Position numbers and translations under genes: made by a program. A model generated the notes under the pieces. The model worked only from the letters and a program-made list of their open reading frames with translations. It did no database searches and was not told the DNA's origin. From Gallibacter pasteurianus_A (GTDB taxonomy: Bacteria; Bacillota; Clostridia; Peptostreptococcales; Anaerovoracaceae), in the NCBI GenBank assembly GCA_963596005.1, contig CAVBJF010000002.1:248001-312000 (forward strand): a stretch of 64,000 bases of DNA, written 5' to 3'. The number at the start of each line of letters is the position of its first letter. Position 1 is the stretch's first letter. This document shows, one piece after another, positions 16,538-25,357 of the stretch.

Positions 16538-18401
16538 AGGACTCTCCTCTATTTAGGACGAAATATTGTTCATACCAAATTAAAAACGAGAATATGTTCC
16601 ATATTTTTGTCCAGTTTTTAGGTTTCATGAACTGGTGCTCACCTCTGTGGAACTCCAGTAATTCCAACAGCTTATCAGTATTAAAAAATTTCTCTGCCAT
16701 ATCGCTTGTGAAATATTTTTTTACTACCTCGTAGTACTTATCTTGCTTTAGCCAATCAGGAAGCGGTGACAAAAAGGCGCTTTTCTTTCTGTTGGCCGAA
16801 TCTCTATTCATCTCCCTATCTGCCGCAGACCTTAGCGCAAGCTTTGTGTTTTCCTTGCTTACGCGATATTTAGTCGGAATCGTGGAGGAAAGTGCAAATA
16901 CTTCTTTGTCTAAAAAAGGAACTCTAAGCTCAAGTGAATGTGCCATGCTCATTTTATCCGCTTTCAGCAAAATCTCTTGAACCATCCAGCCATGTATATC
17001 AAGATATTGCATCTGAGTAATATCATCATACCCTTCTTTTATCGCATAATCATAATATGGTTTAGTATAGTACTGCGGTGGCTTTGACTCATAATGCTTT
17101 TTTAAATACAAGTCTCGTTCCTCATATTTAAAGATGTTGTCATTTCCTATATATCTTTCAGCAACTGTCTTGCTACCTCTTATAAGGAAGTTTCTGCCCT
17201 TTAAATTAGGCATTTTTTTAGCCACAGCACCGGCAGCCTTCCTGATGGCTTTTGGTAGTTTTTGGTATTTTGCAAGTGAAAGAGGCTCCTTATATATGTT
17301 ATAGCCTGCAAACATTTCATCTGCGCCCTCTCCGGACAGTACAACCTTTAAATCCTTTGATGCTCTTTGGCAGACGTGATATAGATTCACGGCACTTGGA
17401 TTTGCAAGTGGTTCATCCATATGATATTGCACATCAGGCAAACTTGCAAAAAATTGATCCGCCGTTATGTTTTTTACGAAATTTTTTACTTTTATCTCAT
17501 CTGCAAGCACTTTAGCATCCTCTGCCTCAGAATACTTTTTCTCGGCAAATCCAACGGTATATGTGTTTACATCATATATTTTTGCAAGTTCGCATGCTGT
17601 ATAGCTTGAGTCAACGCCGGAGGACAAAAAGCATCCTACATCTACATCGGCTATTTTGTGTGCTTCAACTGACTTTGTAAATGTATCTGCGATTTCGTCA
17701 ACAAATTCATCATAAGATTTTGAAAAATTAGGATGAAATTCTACGTTATAATATTTATTTATAGTCATTTGACCGTCTTTATATTCGAAATAATGACCCG
17801 GTGCAAGCTTATAAACGCCTTTAAAGAAGGTATCATAGCCCGGGAGACAGTTAAAAGTAAGGAAGTCGGGAAGTCTTTCTTCATTTAATTCCTTTTTGAA
17901 GTCAGGATGAGCCAAAAACGCTTTCAATTCGCTTGCAAACATAAAGGTATCGCCCATTGTTGCATAGTAAAATGGCTTGATTCCAAAGAAATCCCTCGCG
18001 CCGAAAAGTTTTTGCTTGTTTCTATCCCAAATAACAAATGTAAACATACCTCGCAATTTGTTTAACATATCTGCACCATATTGCTCATACGCATGTATCA
18101 AGACCTCTGTATCGGAATTTGTAGCAAAAATATGACCTTCTTTAAGCAATTCTTCTCGAAGCTCTAAGTAATTATATATTTCTCCATTAAATGTAATGGT
18201 TACAGTACCGTCTTCGTTATGCATTGGCTGCGCACCACCCTCAAGGTCGATAATGCTCAGTCTCACATGCCCAAGCACCACATCACCATCTATATAATGA
18301 CTTCTGCCATCAGGTCCTCTATGCTTTATGAGTTCCTGCATATTGCAAATAATCTGCTCTTTATTTTCTGTCTTTCCTACGAATCCTAAAATCCCACACA
18401 T
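16536..18401 (-). CDS. asnB: Glutamine-dependent asparagine synthetase-type amidotransferase (AsnB)
   Basis: A 621-residue enzyme. The start is set at 18401 so that the protein begins MCGILGF, exposing the catalytic Cys2 of the class II glutaminase domain; AAGGAGAAAGG precedes it. Glutaminase motifs RHRGPDG and FNGEIYNYLELREEL follow, then the synthetase domain with the ATP loop FLSSGVDSSYT. It makes an acyl-adenylate and amidates it with glutamine nitrogen. It starts 4 bases after the murE-like stop, so they form one unit. B. subtilis AsnB and corynebacterial LtsA amidate the side-chain acid of diaminopimelate in peptidoglycan, hence a wall-amidating role is possible, but free asparagine synthesis is equally consistent with the sequence. 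Confidence 0.9.
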   Translation of the reverse strand: MCGILGFVGKTENKEQIICNMQELIKHRGPDGRSHYIDGDVVLGHVRLSIIDLEGGAQPMHNEDGTVTITFNGEIYNYLELREELLKEGHIFATNSDTEVLIHAYEQYGADMLNKLRGMFTFVIWDRNKQKLFGARDFFGIKPFYYATMGDTFMFASELKAFLAHPDFKKELNEERLPDFLTFNCLPGYDTFFKGVYKLAPGHYFEYKDGQMTINKYYNVEFHPNFSKSYDEFVDEIADTFTKSVEAHKIADVDVGCFLSSGVDSSYTACELAKIYDVNTYTVGFAEKKYSEAEDAKVLADEIKVKNFVKNITADQFFASLPDVQYHMDEPLANPSAVNLYHVCQRASKDLKVVLSGEGADEMFAGYNIYKEPLSLAKYQKLPKAIRKAAGAVAKKMPNLKGRNFLIRGSKTVAERYIGNDNIFKYEERDLYLKKHYESKPPQYYTKPYYDYAIKEGYDDITQMQYLDIHGWMVQEILLKADKMSMAHSLELRVPFLDKEVFALSSTIPTKYRVSKENTKLALRSAADREMNRDSANRKKSAFLSPLPDWLKQDKYYEVVKKYFTSDMAEKFFNTDKLLELLEFHRGEHQFMKPKNWTKIWNIFSFLIWYEQYFVLNRGES

Positions 18402-18405
18402 AAAA

Positions 18406-19932
18406 TTATAACCTTTCTCCTTCTTGCAAATATTTCTTTGCATATTCAACATCAGAAATGCAGTCTATATATTCGTTACCGTATTTCTGCCTTGTTTCGT
18501 TTCCCTTTCCAGTAATCAAAATTATAGTCTTTTTATCGTCTTTGAAGCTCTCAAAAATCGCTTTTTGTATCGCTTCTCCCCTCTCCTCTATCATTTCATA
18601 CGGACATTTTAGCTGATCTAAGTATTGTGCCATAGTCTTTGAAATTTCAATAACAGGATCGTTACCCGGATCTTCAGCTACAAGGTAAGCCTTTTTAGAA
18701 TACTTACCGGCGATAAGAGGAAGCTCCTTTCGACGCCCATATGCTTTGCCTCCGGGACACCCAAATATCGAAATTATCTGGTGCTCCGGATATTCGCTTC
18801 TTGTTGATTCAAACAGCTTTTCAAAGCTTAGCTTGTTATGTGCATAATCGACTATTACCGTTACCTTTCCGTCATTGCTTTCAAAAAGTTCCATCCTACC
18901 CGATGATTTAGCCTTTTTAATGCCCTCATATATATTTTTTTCAGGAATACCATATACACAAGCTGTTGCAATCGCCGCAAGAGCATTTTCAACATTGAAA
19001 AATCCCGGCATATTTAGCACAAATTCGCTGTCAAACTCACTGCATTTAACTTTAAAATGGGTCGCATGTCCTACTTTTTTTAAATCATAGCCGTAAAAAT
19101 CACTACCCTCCTTAGTTCCAAAAGTGAATACTTTTTGTGCTACCCTTGAAGCCTCCATCACCCTCTCGAAGCAATCGGAGTTTGTTGAAACTAAAGCTGT
19201 TTTGCTCTGTTTAAATATCTTTAGCTTTGACGAGATATAATCCTCAAAATCAGGATGCTCTATCGGGCTTATATGATCTTCAGAAACATTTAAAAATATG
19301 CCGACATCAAACATTATGCCATCTAACCTGTTATATTTTAATGCTTGAGAGGATGCTTCCATTTCAAGAAAAGATATACCGCTATTTACAGCATTTCTAA
19401 AGTGTCGTTGCAAATCTATGTTCTCCGGTGTTGTAATGTGTGACTCTTCAAATATTACACCGTCATATGTATTTATAGATGAAATGATTGCACTTTCATT
19501 TTCGTCTTTAGCGGCGAGATATTCGTCTATTATTGCCTTTACATAATATGCTGTTGTGGATTTTCCTTTTGTTCCTCCTACTGCTGTTATCTTTAAATCT
19601 TTTGCAGGCTCGTTAAAAAAGATAGAAGCAAGCAGCGGCATAGCTTTGCGTATGTCTGAAACGACTAAATATGAAATGCCTTTATCTATATTTTCATATT
19701 TTTTTTCGCTGACATAGCAGATAGCACCGTTTTTAAGAGCTTCGATTAAATACTCTTCCTTAAAAGCGGCGCCTTTGCATATAAATAAAGTGTTTTTCTT
19801 AGCTTCTTTTGAATCAAAAGTCAGCTCCTCAATATTTTCATTTTTATCTGTTATATTTGCTTCAACCAAAAGTCCCTTTTCTTTTAGATTTTGTGCGTAC
19901 TCATCTATGGTAAATAGTTTTATTTGCTTCAT
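18406..19932 (-). CDS. murE: MurE-like Mur ligase
   Basis: A 508-residue Mur ligase: N-terminal UDP-MurNAc binding domain, ATP loop AVGGTKGKSTTAYY, central EMEASSQAL and the C-terminal GRMELFESNDGKVTVIVDYA. It adds the third amino acid to UDP-MurNAc-L-Ala-D-Glu. The residue-selection motif that reads DNPR in diaminopimelate-adding MurE is EDPG here (AEDPGNDPV), and the normally conserved region before it is IFGCPGGKAYGRRKE, so the enzyme is divergent and may add something other than diaminopimelate, or be a second MurE outside the dcw cluster. It lies last-but-one in the long minus-strand string and is followed by asnB. Confidence 0.85.
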   Translation of the reverse strand: MKQIKLFTIDEYAQNLKEKGLLVEANITDKNENIEELTFDSKEAKKNTLFICKGAAFKEEYLIEALKNGAICYVSEKKYENIDKGISYLVVSDIRKAMPLLASIFFNEPAKDLKITAVGGTKGKSTTAYYVKAIIDEYLAAKDENESAIISSINTYDGVIFEESHITTPENIDLQRHFRNAVNSGISFLEMEASSQALKYNRLDGIMFDVGIFLNVSEDHISPIEHPDFEDYISSKLKIFKQSKTALVSTNSDCFERVMEASRVAQKVFTFGTKEGSDFYGYDLKKVGHATHFKVKCSEFDSEFVLNMPGFFNVENALAAIATACVYGIPEKNIYEGIKKAKSSGRMELFESNDGKVTVIVDYAHNKLSFEKLFESTRSEYPEHQIISIFGCPGGKAYGRRKELPLIAGKYSKKAYLVAEDPGNDPVIEISKTMAQYLDQLKCPYEMIEERGEAIQKAIFESFKDDKKTIILITGKGNETRQKYGNEYIDCISDVEYAKKYLQEGERL

Positions 19933-19967
19933 TTAATTCCCTCTTTTTCCCTTAAATTACTATTTTT

Positions 19968-21290
19968 TTAAAAACGCATTGCATCGAGAAATTCATTTTG
20001 AAATTCTTCAAATTCAGTTAGTTCAAATCTTTTTACAGTGCGTGCAAGGTGTTCACAACTTTCTCTGATTTCATCGTTTAATAATGTCATAGAAGTACCT
20101 GTCAGCGCCGTATTCCCTGCTATATGTATCTTTTGCGGATCTGCTTTCGGAATAAGCCCTATATCAAGGAATGCCTCAATCGGCGTCGCTTTGGCAAAGC
20201 CTCCTGCTATATATATTGCACCAAAATCGCTTATATTTTTTCCTAATTTATTTAAAACAAGCTCTATACCCGCCCTTACAGCGGCTTTTGAAAGCTGGAG
20301 ATTTCTTATATCCTTCTGTGAAATATATATTTTTTCGGCTAAAAAGAATTTATCTCCTGATATGTTTTCTGCAACTTTTGAGAACGGATGCATTCTCTTA
20401 TATATATCTTTTTCAGCTAATTTGCCGTCAGTATCTATTATACCAAATCTTTTCATTTGTGCCACAGCAGAAATAATCCCTGATCCGCAAATACCTATCG
20501 GTTCCTTATCATTTATCGTTTTATATTTTACATCATTATCTGAAATTTCTGTTCTTTCGATTGCTCCTGCCTGCCCTGTCATGCCACACTCTATATTGCT
20601 TCCCTCAAATGCGGGCCCTGCCGCAGTCGAAAATGCAAAAAGCTTCCCCTCGAGCCTCATAACGACCTCTCCGTTTGTGCCTATATCAAGAAGCATATAA
20701 TTGCCTTGTGTCTCCTTTAATGCGATAATACCTGCCAAAATGTCACCACCGACATGACCGCTTATAGTCGGCAGGATATAACCCAGCCCATCTTGAAGTT
20801 TTATAGAGCTCACATATTCAGGAGTAAACGGGTATGTCGCAATACCGTCAACAGACATCCCTGCAAAAATAAGAGTCATAGTCGTATTGCCACAAAATGC
20901 GACTTTTTTTATATCTGCTTCATCGATATTTGCTTTTTTTACGGCTTCATTTATCATTTGCCTTATAGTGGACTTTAAGACTTTTTCAAGTTGCTTTTGA
21001 TTTCCGTCAGCCTCGATACAATATGAAATTCTTGAAATTACATCTGCTCCGTATTTCTTCTGCGGATTATTTGCACACACCTGTGACAGCATTTCACCCG
21101 TTTCGAGTGAAAATAAGCTCATAACAATAGTTGTTGTACCTATGTCGCAAGCGATACCGTACTCTCCTTTTTTTATGTCATATTTAAAATTATTCGGAAA
21201 TATGATTTCCTTTTCTATATTTGCTTCATATATATTTGCACATCTGCCTTTTTTTTCGCATTTTTTACAATTGCCTATACATTGAAACAT
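19968..21290 (-). CDS. ASKHA-fold DUF4445 protein (corrinoid-activation ATPase-like)
   Basis: A 440-residue protein. The N-terminus has a small Cys cluster (CIGNCKKCEKKGRC), replacing the [2Fe-2S] ferredoxin domain of RamA/RACo-type activators. From about residue 40 it shows the ASKHA ATPase fold of DUF4445: YGIACDIGTTTIVMSLFS (phosphate loop), CGNTTMT, MLLDIGTNGEVV, GICGSGIISAVA and YIAGGFAKATPIEA. RACo-type proteins reduce inactive Co(II) corrinoid proteins using ATP. Here no corrinoid methyltransferase gene is adjacent, and the neighbours are a VTT membrane protein and MurE. The truncated form may activate another metalloenzyme. Only 2 bases separate it from the preceding VTT gene. Confidence 0.8.
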   Translation of the reverse strand: MFQCIGNCKKCEKKGRCANIYEANIEKEIIFPNNFKYDIKKGEYGIACDIGTTTIVMSLFSLETGEMLSQVCANNPQKKYGADVISRISYCIEADGNQKQLEKVLKSTIRQMINEAVKKANIDEADIKKVAFCGNTTMTLIFAGMSVDGIATYPFTPEYVSSIKLQDGLGYILPTISGHVGGDILAGIIALKETQGNYMLLDIGTNGEVVMRLEGKLFAFSTAAGPAFEGSNIECGMTGQAGAIERTEISDNDVKYKTINDKEPIGICGSGIISAVAQMKRFGIIDTDGKLAEKDIYKRMHPFSKVAENISGDKFFLAEKIYISQKDIRNLQLSKAAVRAGIELVLNKLGKNISDFGAIYIAGGFAKATPIEAFLDIGLIPKADPQKIHIAGNTALTGTSMTLLNDEIRESCEHLARTVKRFELTEFEEFQNEFLDAMRF

Positions 21291-21292
21291 TA

Positions 21293-22039
21293 TTAAACTT
21301 CCTCCTCATCGCCTATATATTTATCATATAGTCTATCGAGAAATGCATTTAGTTTTTGTCTGTATATAATTCCTAATATACATGCAATTACGGCAAATAC
21401 AGCAACTCCAATCGCTATGCCGTATCCGCCCAAATAAAGCTGTCTGCCTATGATTATACTACCGAGCATCGCAGGAGTTCGTCCTATCAGTGAAACTATC
21501 AAAAACGGTTTTAGCCTCATTTCGGAAAGTCCTGCCGCATAGTTACACAAATCCTTTGGAATACCGGGAATTAAAAATATCAAAAAGATTACTATCACAG
21601 CTTTTTTACTGTTGAGCTTATGTATCATATCCTTCATCTTTTCTTCTCCAAAGAAAAGGTGCATAGCATCGTGTCCGAGAAGCTTTGCAAGATAATATGT
21701 TATAACACTGCCGACAAACGCACCGATAAGTGCAAGTGCAAGGCTAAATGGTATATTAAAGAAGTATCCGCTTGCTATCTGTATCCACTGCCCCGGAATA
21801 AAGCATATGACTATTTGAATACATTGCGTTGCCATAATTATAAGTGCTGAGTATCCTTTATTTGCTTCCAAAAAGCTTTTTACATTTTCGAGGCTCGACA
21901 TTTCATCTAATATATCCTTGTGAAAAAAATAGATATAAAGAGGAATCCCTACCAATATAATTAGTAATATAAACAGCTTTAATACGGCTAATATTACTTT
22001 TGATTTTTTACTTTCCTTTGCGTTTTTTAATAGGCTCAT
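21293..22039 (-). CDS. TVP38/TMEM64 (VTT/DedA-like) membrane protein
   Basis: A 248-residue membrane protein with about six hydrophobic segments. The family signature is visible: CFIPGQWIQIASGYFFNIPF, GAFVGSVITYYLAKLLGHDA, and LIPGIPKDLCNYAAGLSEMR. VTT proteins are lipid-scramblase-like or transporter-like; the bacterial substrates are mostly unknown. It overlaps ynbB by 4 bases and is followed after 2 bases by the DUF4445 gene, so it is part of the minus-strand operon. Confidence 0.87.
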   Translation of the reverse strand: MSLLKNAKESKKSKVILAVLKLFILLIILVGIPLYIYFFHKDILDEMSSLENVKSFLEANKGYSALIIMATQCIQIVICFIPGQWIQIASGYFFNIPFSLALALIGAFVGSVITYYLAKLLGHDAMHLFFGEEKMKDMIHKLNSKKAVIVIFLIFLIPGIPKDLCNYAAGLSEMRLKPFLIVSLIGRTPAMLGSIIIGRQLYLGGYGIAIGVAVFAVIACILGIIYRQKLNAFLDRLYDKYIGDEEEV

Positions 22040-23355
22040 AGCTTAATCAATTCTCTTTCATATAGCTTCTGTAACGATTTTATCACTCCGAATTTGGAAT
22101 GCTCATATGTAAGACCACCTTGAAAATAAACGATATACGGCTCCCTTATAGGTGCATCTGAGCTAAGCTCTATTGAAGATCCTTGTACAAAGGCACCTGC
22201 CGCCATTATAACCTCATCATCATAGCCTGGCATGTTCCACGGCTCCGGCACGACGTATGAATCAATAGGTGCGGCTTCTTGTATACCTTGGCAAAAAGCT
22301 ATTACAGCTTCCTTGCTGCCGAGCTTGATACTTTGAATAATATCGCTCCTTTTTTCTTGTGGCAGCGGACATACCTCAAAGCCGAGTTTTTGATAGACCC
22401 TGCCACATAGCATAGCCCCTTTCAATGCTCCATTTGTCACCTTTGGTGCGATAAATATACCTTGAAGAATATTTCTATTTTGCCCAAAAGTAAGCCCACA
22501 CTCTCCGCCTATACCTGGGCAAGTAAGACGATATGCTATCTTTTCTATTAAATCCTTTTTCCCTGTCACATATCCGCCGGAAAGAGCAAGCCCTCCGCCC
22601 GGATTTTTTATAAGAGATCCTGCTATAACATCTACTCCAACATCTGTAGGCTCATATATGTCTAAGAATTCTCCGTAACAGTTGTCTACCATAAAAATTA
22701 TATGTATACCAATTTCCTTTTCGATCTCACGAATAAGATTAACTGCTTTTTTTATCTCTTCTATAGTTATGGCACTTCTCCACGCATAACCTGTTGCTCT
22801 TTGAAGACAAACCATTTTTGTTTTTGAAGAAATAGCGTTTCTAATGCTGTCAAAGTCTAACTTACCGTCCTTTAGCTCGACTTGCTTATACGATATGCCA
22901 AATTCCTTTAGCGAGCCCATATTATCACCGCGTATTCCTATAACCTCTTCGAGAGTATCATAGGGCTTTCCCGATATATAGATTATCTCATCGTCAGGCC
23001 TTAGCAGTCCTGAAAGCGTCAAGCTGAGCGCATGTGTTCCGTTTACTATTTGAGTTCGAACAAGTGCAGCTTCGGTTCTAAATATGTCAGCATATACCCT
23101 CTCTATCGCATCTCTGCCTGCATCATCATAGCCATATCCTGTATTCCACGAAAAATGCATATCCGATATTCTGTTTTTTTGAAATGCTCTCAGTACCTTA
23201 TATTGGTTATATGCAGTAATATCATCAAGCTCTTTAAAGTTTATTTTTATGTCCTCTTCCGCTTCGGCTACCAAATCTGTTATTTTTTTATTTATTTTAA
23301 ATTCACTGCTTAAATAATCGTTTGTAAAATTTTTAAAGTTAAGTTTGTCTTTCAT
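22036..23355 (-). CDS. ynbB: YnbB-type methionine gamma-lyase family protein
   Basis: A 439-residue PLP-dependent enzyme of the aluminium-resistance/YnbB family: RIVNGTHALSLTLSGLLRPD, MVDNCYGEFLD, GSLIKNPGGGLALSGGYVTG (the PLP lysine is in IKNPGGG) and GECGLTFGQNR. The ATG at 23355 is preferred because AGAGGAG lies 11 bases upstream and the ATG overlaps the recombinase stop as TAATG; an ATG at 23379 is the alternative. The true substrate of YnbB proteins is not settled. In clostridia it usually sits near miaA, hfq and lexA; here miaA is two genes upstream and hfq and lexA are absent. Confidence 0.88.
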   Translation of the reverse strand: MKDKLNFKNFTNDYLSSEFKINKKITDLVAEAEEDIKINFKELDDITAYNQYKVLRAFQKNRISDMHFSWNTGYGYDDAGRDAIERVYADIFRTEAALVRTQIVNGTHALSLTLSGLLRPDDEIIYISGKPYDTLEEVIGIRGDNMGSLKEFGISYKQVELKDGKLDFDSIRNAISSKTKMVCLQRATGYAWRSAITIEEIKKAVNLIREIEKEIGIHIIFMVDNCYGEFLDIYEPTDVGVDVIAGSLIKNPGGGLALSGGYVTGKKDLIEKIAYRLTCPGIGGECGLTFGQNRNILQGIFIAPKVTNGALKGAMLCGRVYQKLGFEVCPLPQEKRSDIIQSIKLGSKEAVIAFCQGIQEAAPIDSYVVPEPWNMPGYDDEVIMAAGAFVQGSSIELSSDAPIREPYIVYFQGGLTYEHSKFGVIKSLQKLYERELIKL

Positions 23356-24467
23356 TATTTCAAACGCTCCTCTTCCCATTCCATATTCTTAACAAGGTCT
23401 CTTTTGACATTGGCTTTATGAGCCGCATAAAGCTGCGTCGTCGTAACCTGTTCGTGATCCATAAGTGCTTGTACATCAAATATCGAATTGCCACGCGCTA
23501 TAAGGCTTGTTGCGGCTGTTGCTCTGAGTTTGTGCGGACTGTATCCCGCCTGACGAGATGTTTTCATACCAATTGAGGTATATTTTTTTACAAGCTCTCT
23601 TATTTGTCTGACGCTCATACGATTTCCCTGTAGCGATAAAAACAGCGCATCGTCTTCGGTGTCCTTATCCCTTTCATTTTCAAGATAATCCGCAATTACC
23701 GCCGTAACTGAATTATTTAAAGGCATTATGGATTCCTTATCTCTTTTTCTGTAAATTTTAAACTCGCCTCTGTTGAAATTAAATGAAGAAACATTTAGCT
23801 GCTGAAGCTCCGAAAGTCTAAGACCGTATGTTATAAAAAGCAGTAATATCGCCTTGTCACGCTTTTTTGTCTTTTCCCAGTACTGGTGCTCCTTTTCTGT
23901 GAGATTTTGACCTGTACTTACGGCATCAAGCATTATCATAACTTCGTCATCCTGAAGTGCTTTTATTTCTCTTTCTTGCGCTTTTGGCACCCGTATCGGG
24001 TCAAAGCCGTCAGTAATATTTTTTTCTAAAAGCTCATCTCTATAAAGCTGTTTAAACATGACGGAAACGGAGGATTTTTTCCTCGCAAGCGTTTTATTGT
24101 TATTTTCGTAAATGTAAACCTCATTATTTTTTTCTTTCTTATATCGCCTACAATAATCAATAAATATATTTACATCAATAGCTTTAACCTTGTTTAGCTC
24201 AGAAAGCTTCACCTCTTTTGGATTGCTCGCATTTGTCAAGTCTGTTTCCTCAATCAGATAATTAAAGAAAAATGTTATATCATGCAAATATGCAAGCCTT
24301 GTCATAGGCAGAACATTACCCTTAAGATATATAAAATATCCTCGCAAAAATGTCGGTAAGCCACTTTCAAGCTCCTCGCATTTTAGTAAGACTTCCTGCT
24401 CCTTTAGCACTATATTGTCAGGCTTGTCACTTTTATTATGAATTTTTATATTCTTTGTGCTACCCAT
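23355..24467 (-). CDS. XerC/D-type tyrosine recombinase
   Basis: A 370-residue tyrosine recombinase with SAM-like N-terminal core-binding domain (about 35-150) and a complete catalytic domain: Arg in TYGLRLSEL, Lys in FKIYRKRDKE, HKLR (SPHKLRATAAT), LMDHEQVTTTQLY with the His/Trp-position His and nucleophile Tyr. GAGGA precedes ATG 24467. It is embedded in a housekeeping operon between miaA and ynbB with no attachment repeats or phage genes, so it looks like a resident chromosomal Xer protein rather than a mobile element. Similar recombinase genes next to ynbB/lexA are common in Clostridia. Dimer resolution is a reasonable guess but not proven. Confidence 0.87.
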   Translation of the reverse strand: MGSTKNIKIHNKSDKPDNIVLKEQEVLLKCEELESGLPTFLRGYFIYLKGNVLPMTRLAYLHDITFFFNYLIEETDLTNASNPKEVKLSELNKVKAIDVNIFIDYCRRYKKEKNNEVYIYENNNKTLARKKSSVSVMFKQLYRDELLEKNITDGFDPIRVPKAQEREIKALQDDEVMIMLDAVSTGQNLTEKEHQYWEKTKKRDKAILLLFITYGLRLSELQQLNVSSFNFNRGEFKIYRKRDKESIMPLNNSVTAVIADYLENERDKDTEDDALFLSLQGNRMSVRQIRELVKKYTSIGMKTSRQAGYSPHKLRATAATSLIARGNSIFDVQALMDHEQVTTTQLYAAHKANVKRDLVKNMEWEEERLK

Positions 24468-25357
24468 GAAATTATTTCCTCTTCGCCTTGGTTTGATAAA
24501 TTAAACCACTTTATATCATTATAACGCCTAAACCAAGTAAGCTGTCTTTTTGCGTACCTTCGCGTATTTCTTTTTACAAGCCAAATTGCATGCTCTAAGT
24601 CATATTCGCCGTTTAAATATCTTATAAGCTCCTTATATCCAATCCCTTTCATGGAAATATTGTCTTCTGTTAAGCCCATTTGCATCAACATTTTGATTTC
24701 ATCTAAAAGCCCGTTTTGGATTAGTATATCAACACGCCTGTTTATCCTATCGTACAGTTCTTCTCTGTCCCGTGTCAGGCAAAGCATTATAGGCATATAT
24801 TCCGAATTTTTTTTAGCTATATTAAAATCGTCTATTTTGTGTCCGTTTAGCTCTATAGCCTCAAGTGCTCTTATGACACGCTTTACATTATTTTCGTGAA
24901 GCCTTGCTGCAACATCCGGCGCCTTTTGCTCCAATATTTCATATAAAGCATGATTGCCATTTTTTATTGCAATATCCTCATACTTTTTTCTTATCTCATC
25001 ATTTTTAGCGGATGTACCAAAATCCATATCATATAATATCGAATTCAGGTAAAGACCTGTGCCACCTGTAATTATCGGAAGCTTTCCCTCGCATAAAATC
25101 TTGTCTATCGCCTCTTTTGCAAGCCTTTGATATATCGCAACAGAAAATTCCTCCCTCGGATCCACGAAATCTATAAGGTGATGCCTTGCTAAAAGTTGCT
25201 CTTTTTTTGTAGGCTTTGCCGAGCCGATATCCATAAATTTATATAGCTGCATAGAATCGCACGAAACAATCTCGCCGTTAAATTTTTGAGCAAGCTTTAT
25301 TGCATATTCCGTTTTGCCGACAGCTGTCGGTCCTGCAACAACGAGTATTTTCTTCAT
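24446..25357 (-). CDS. miaA: tRNA dimethylallyltransferase MiaA
   Basis: A 303-residue enzyme: P-loop VAGPTAVGKTEYAIKLA, SCDSMQLYKFMDIGSAKPT, ITGGTGLYLNSIL, and the C-terminal KRNTRRYAKRQLTWFRR. It transfers dimethylallyl from DMAPP to A37 of tRNAs reading UNN codons. It overlaps mutL by 4 bases (ATGA) and the recombinase by 22. The mutS-mutL-miaA order is conserved in Firmicutes; dxs and ispA, which supply the isoprenoid, are in the same string. Confidence 0.95.
   Translation of the reverse strand: MKKILVVAGPTAVGKTEYAIKLAQKFNGEIVSCDSMQLYKFMDIGSAKPTKKEQLLARHHLIDFVDPREEFSVAIYQRLAKEAIDKILCEGKLPIITGGTGLYLNSILYDMDFGTSAKNDEIRKKYEDIAIKNGNHALYEILEQKAPDVAARLHENNVKRVIRALEAIELNGHKIDDFNIAKKNSEYMPIMLCLTRDREELYDRINRRVDILIQNGLLDEIKMLMQMGLTEDNISMKGIGYKELIRYLNGEYDLEHAIWLVKRNTRRYAKRQLTWFRRYNDIKWFNLSNQGEEEIISWVAQRI

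Noticed and set aside
23355..24467. Integrase as a sign of a prophage or integrative element
   Set aside because: It overlaps miaA and ynbB in a conserved housekeeping string, and no attachment repeats, phage or conjugation genes are near.
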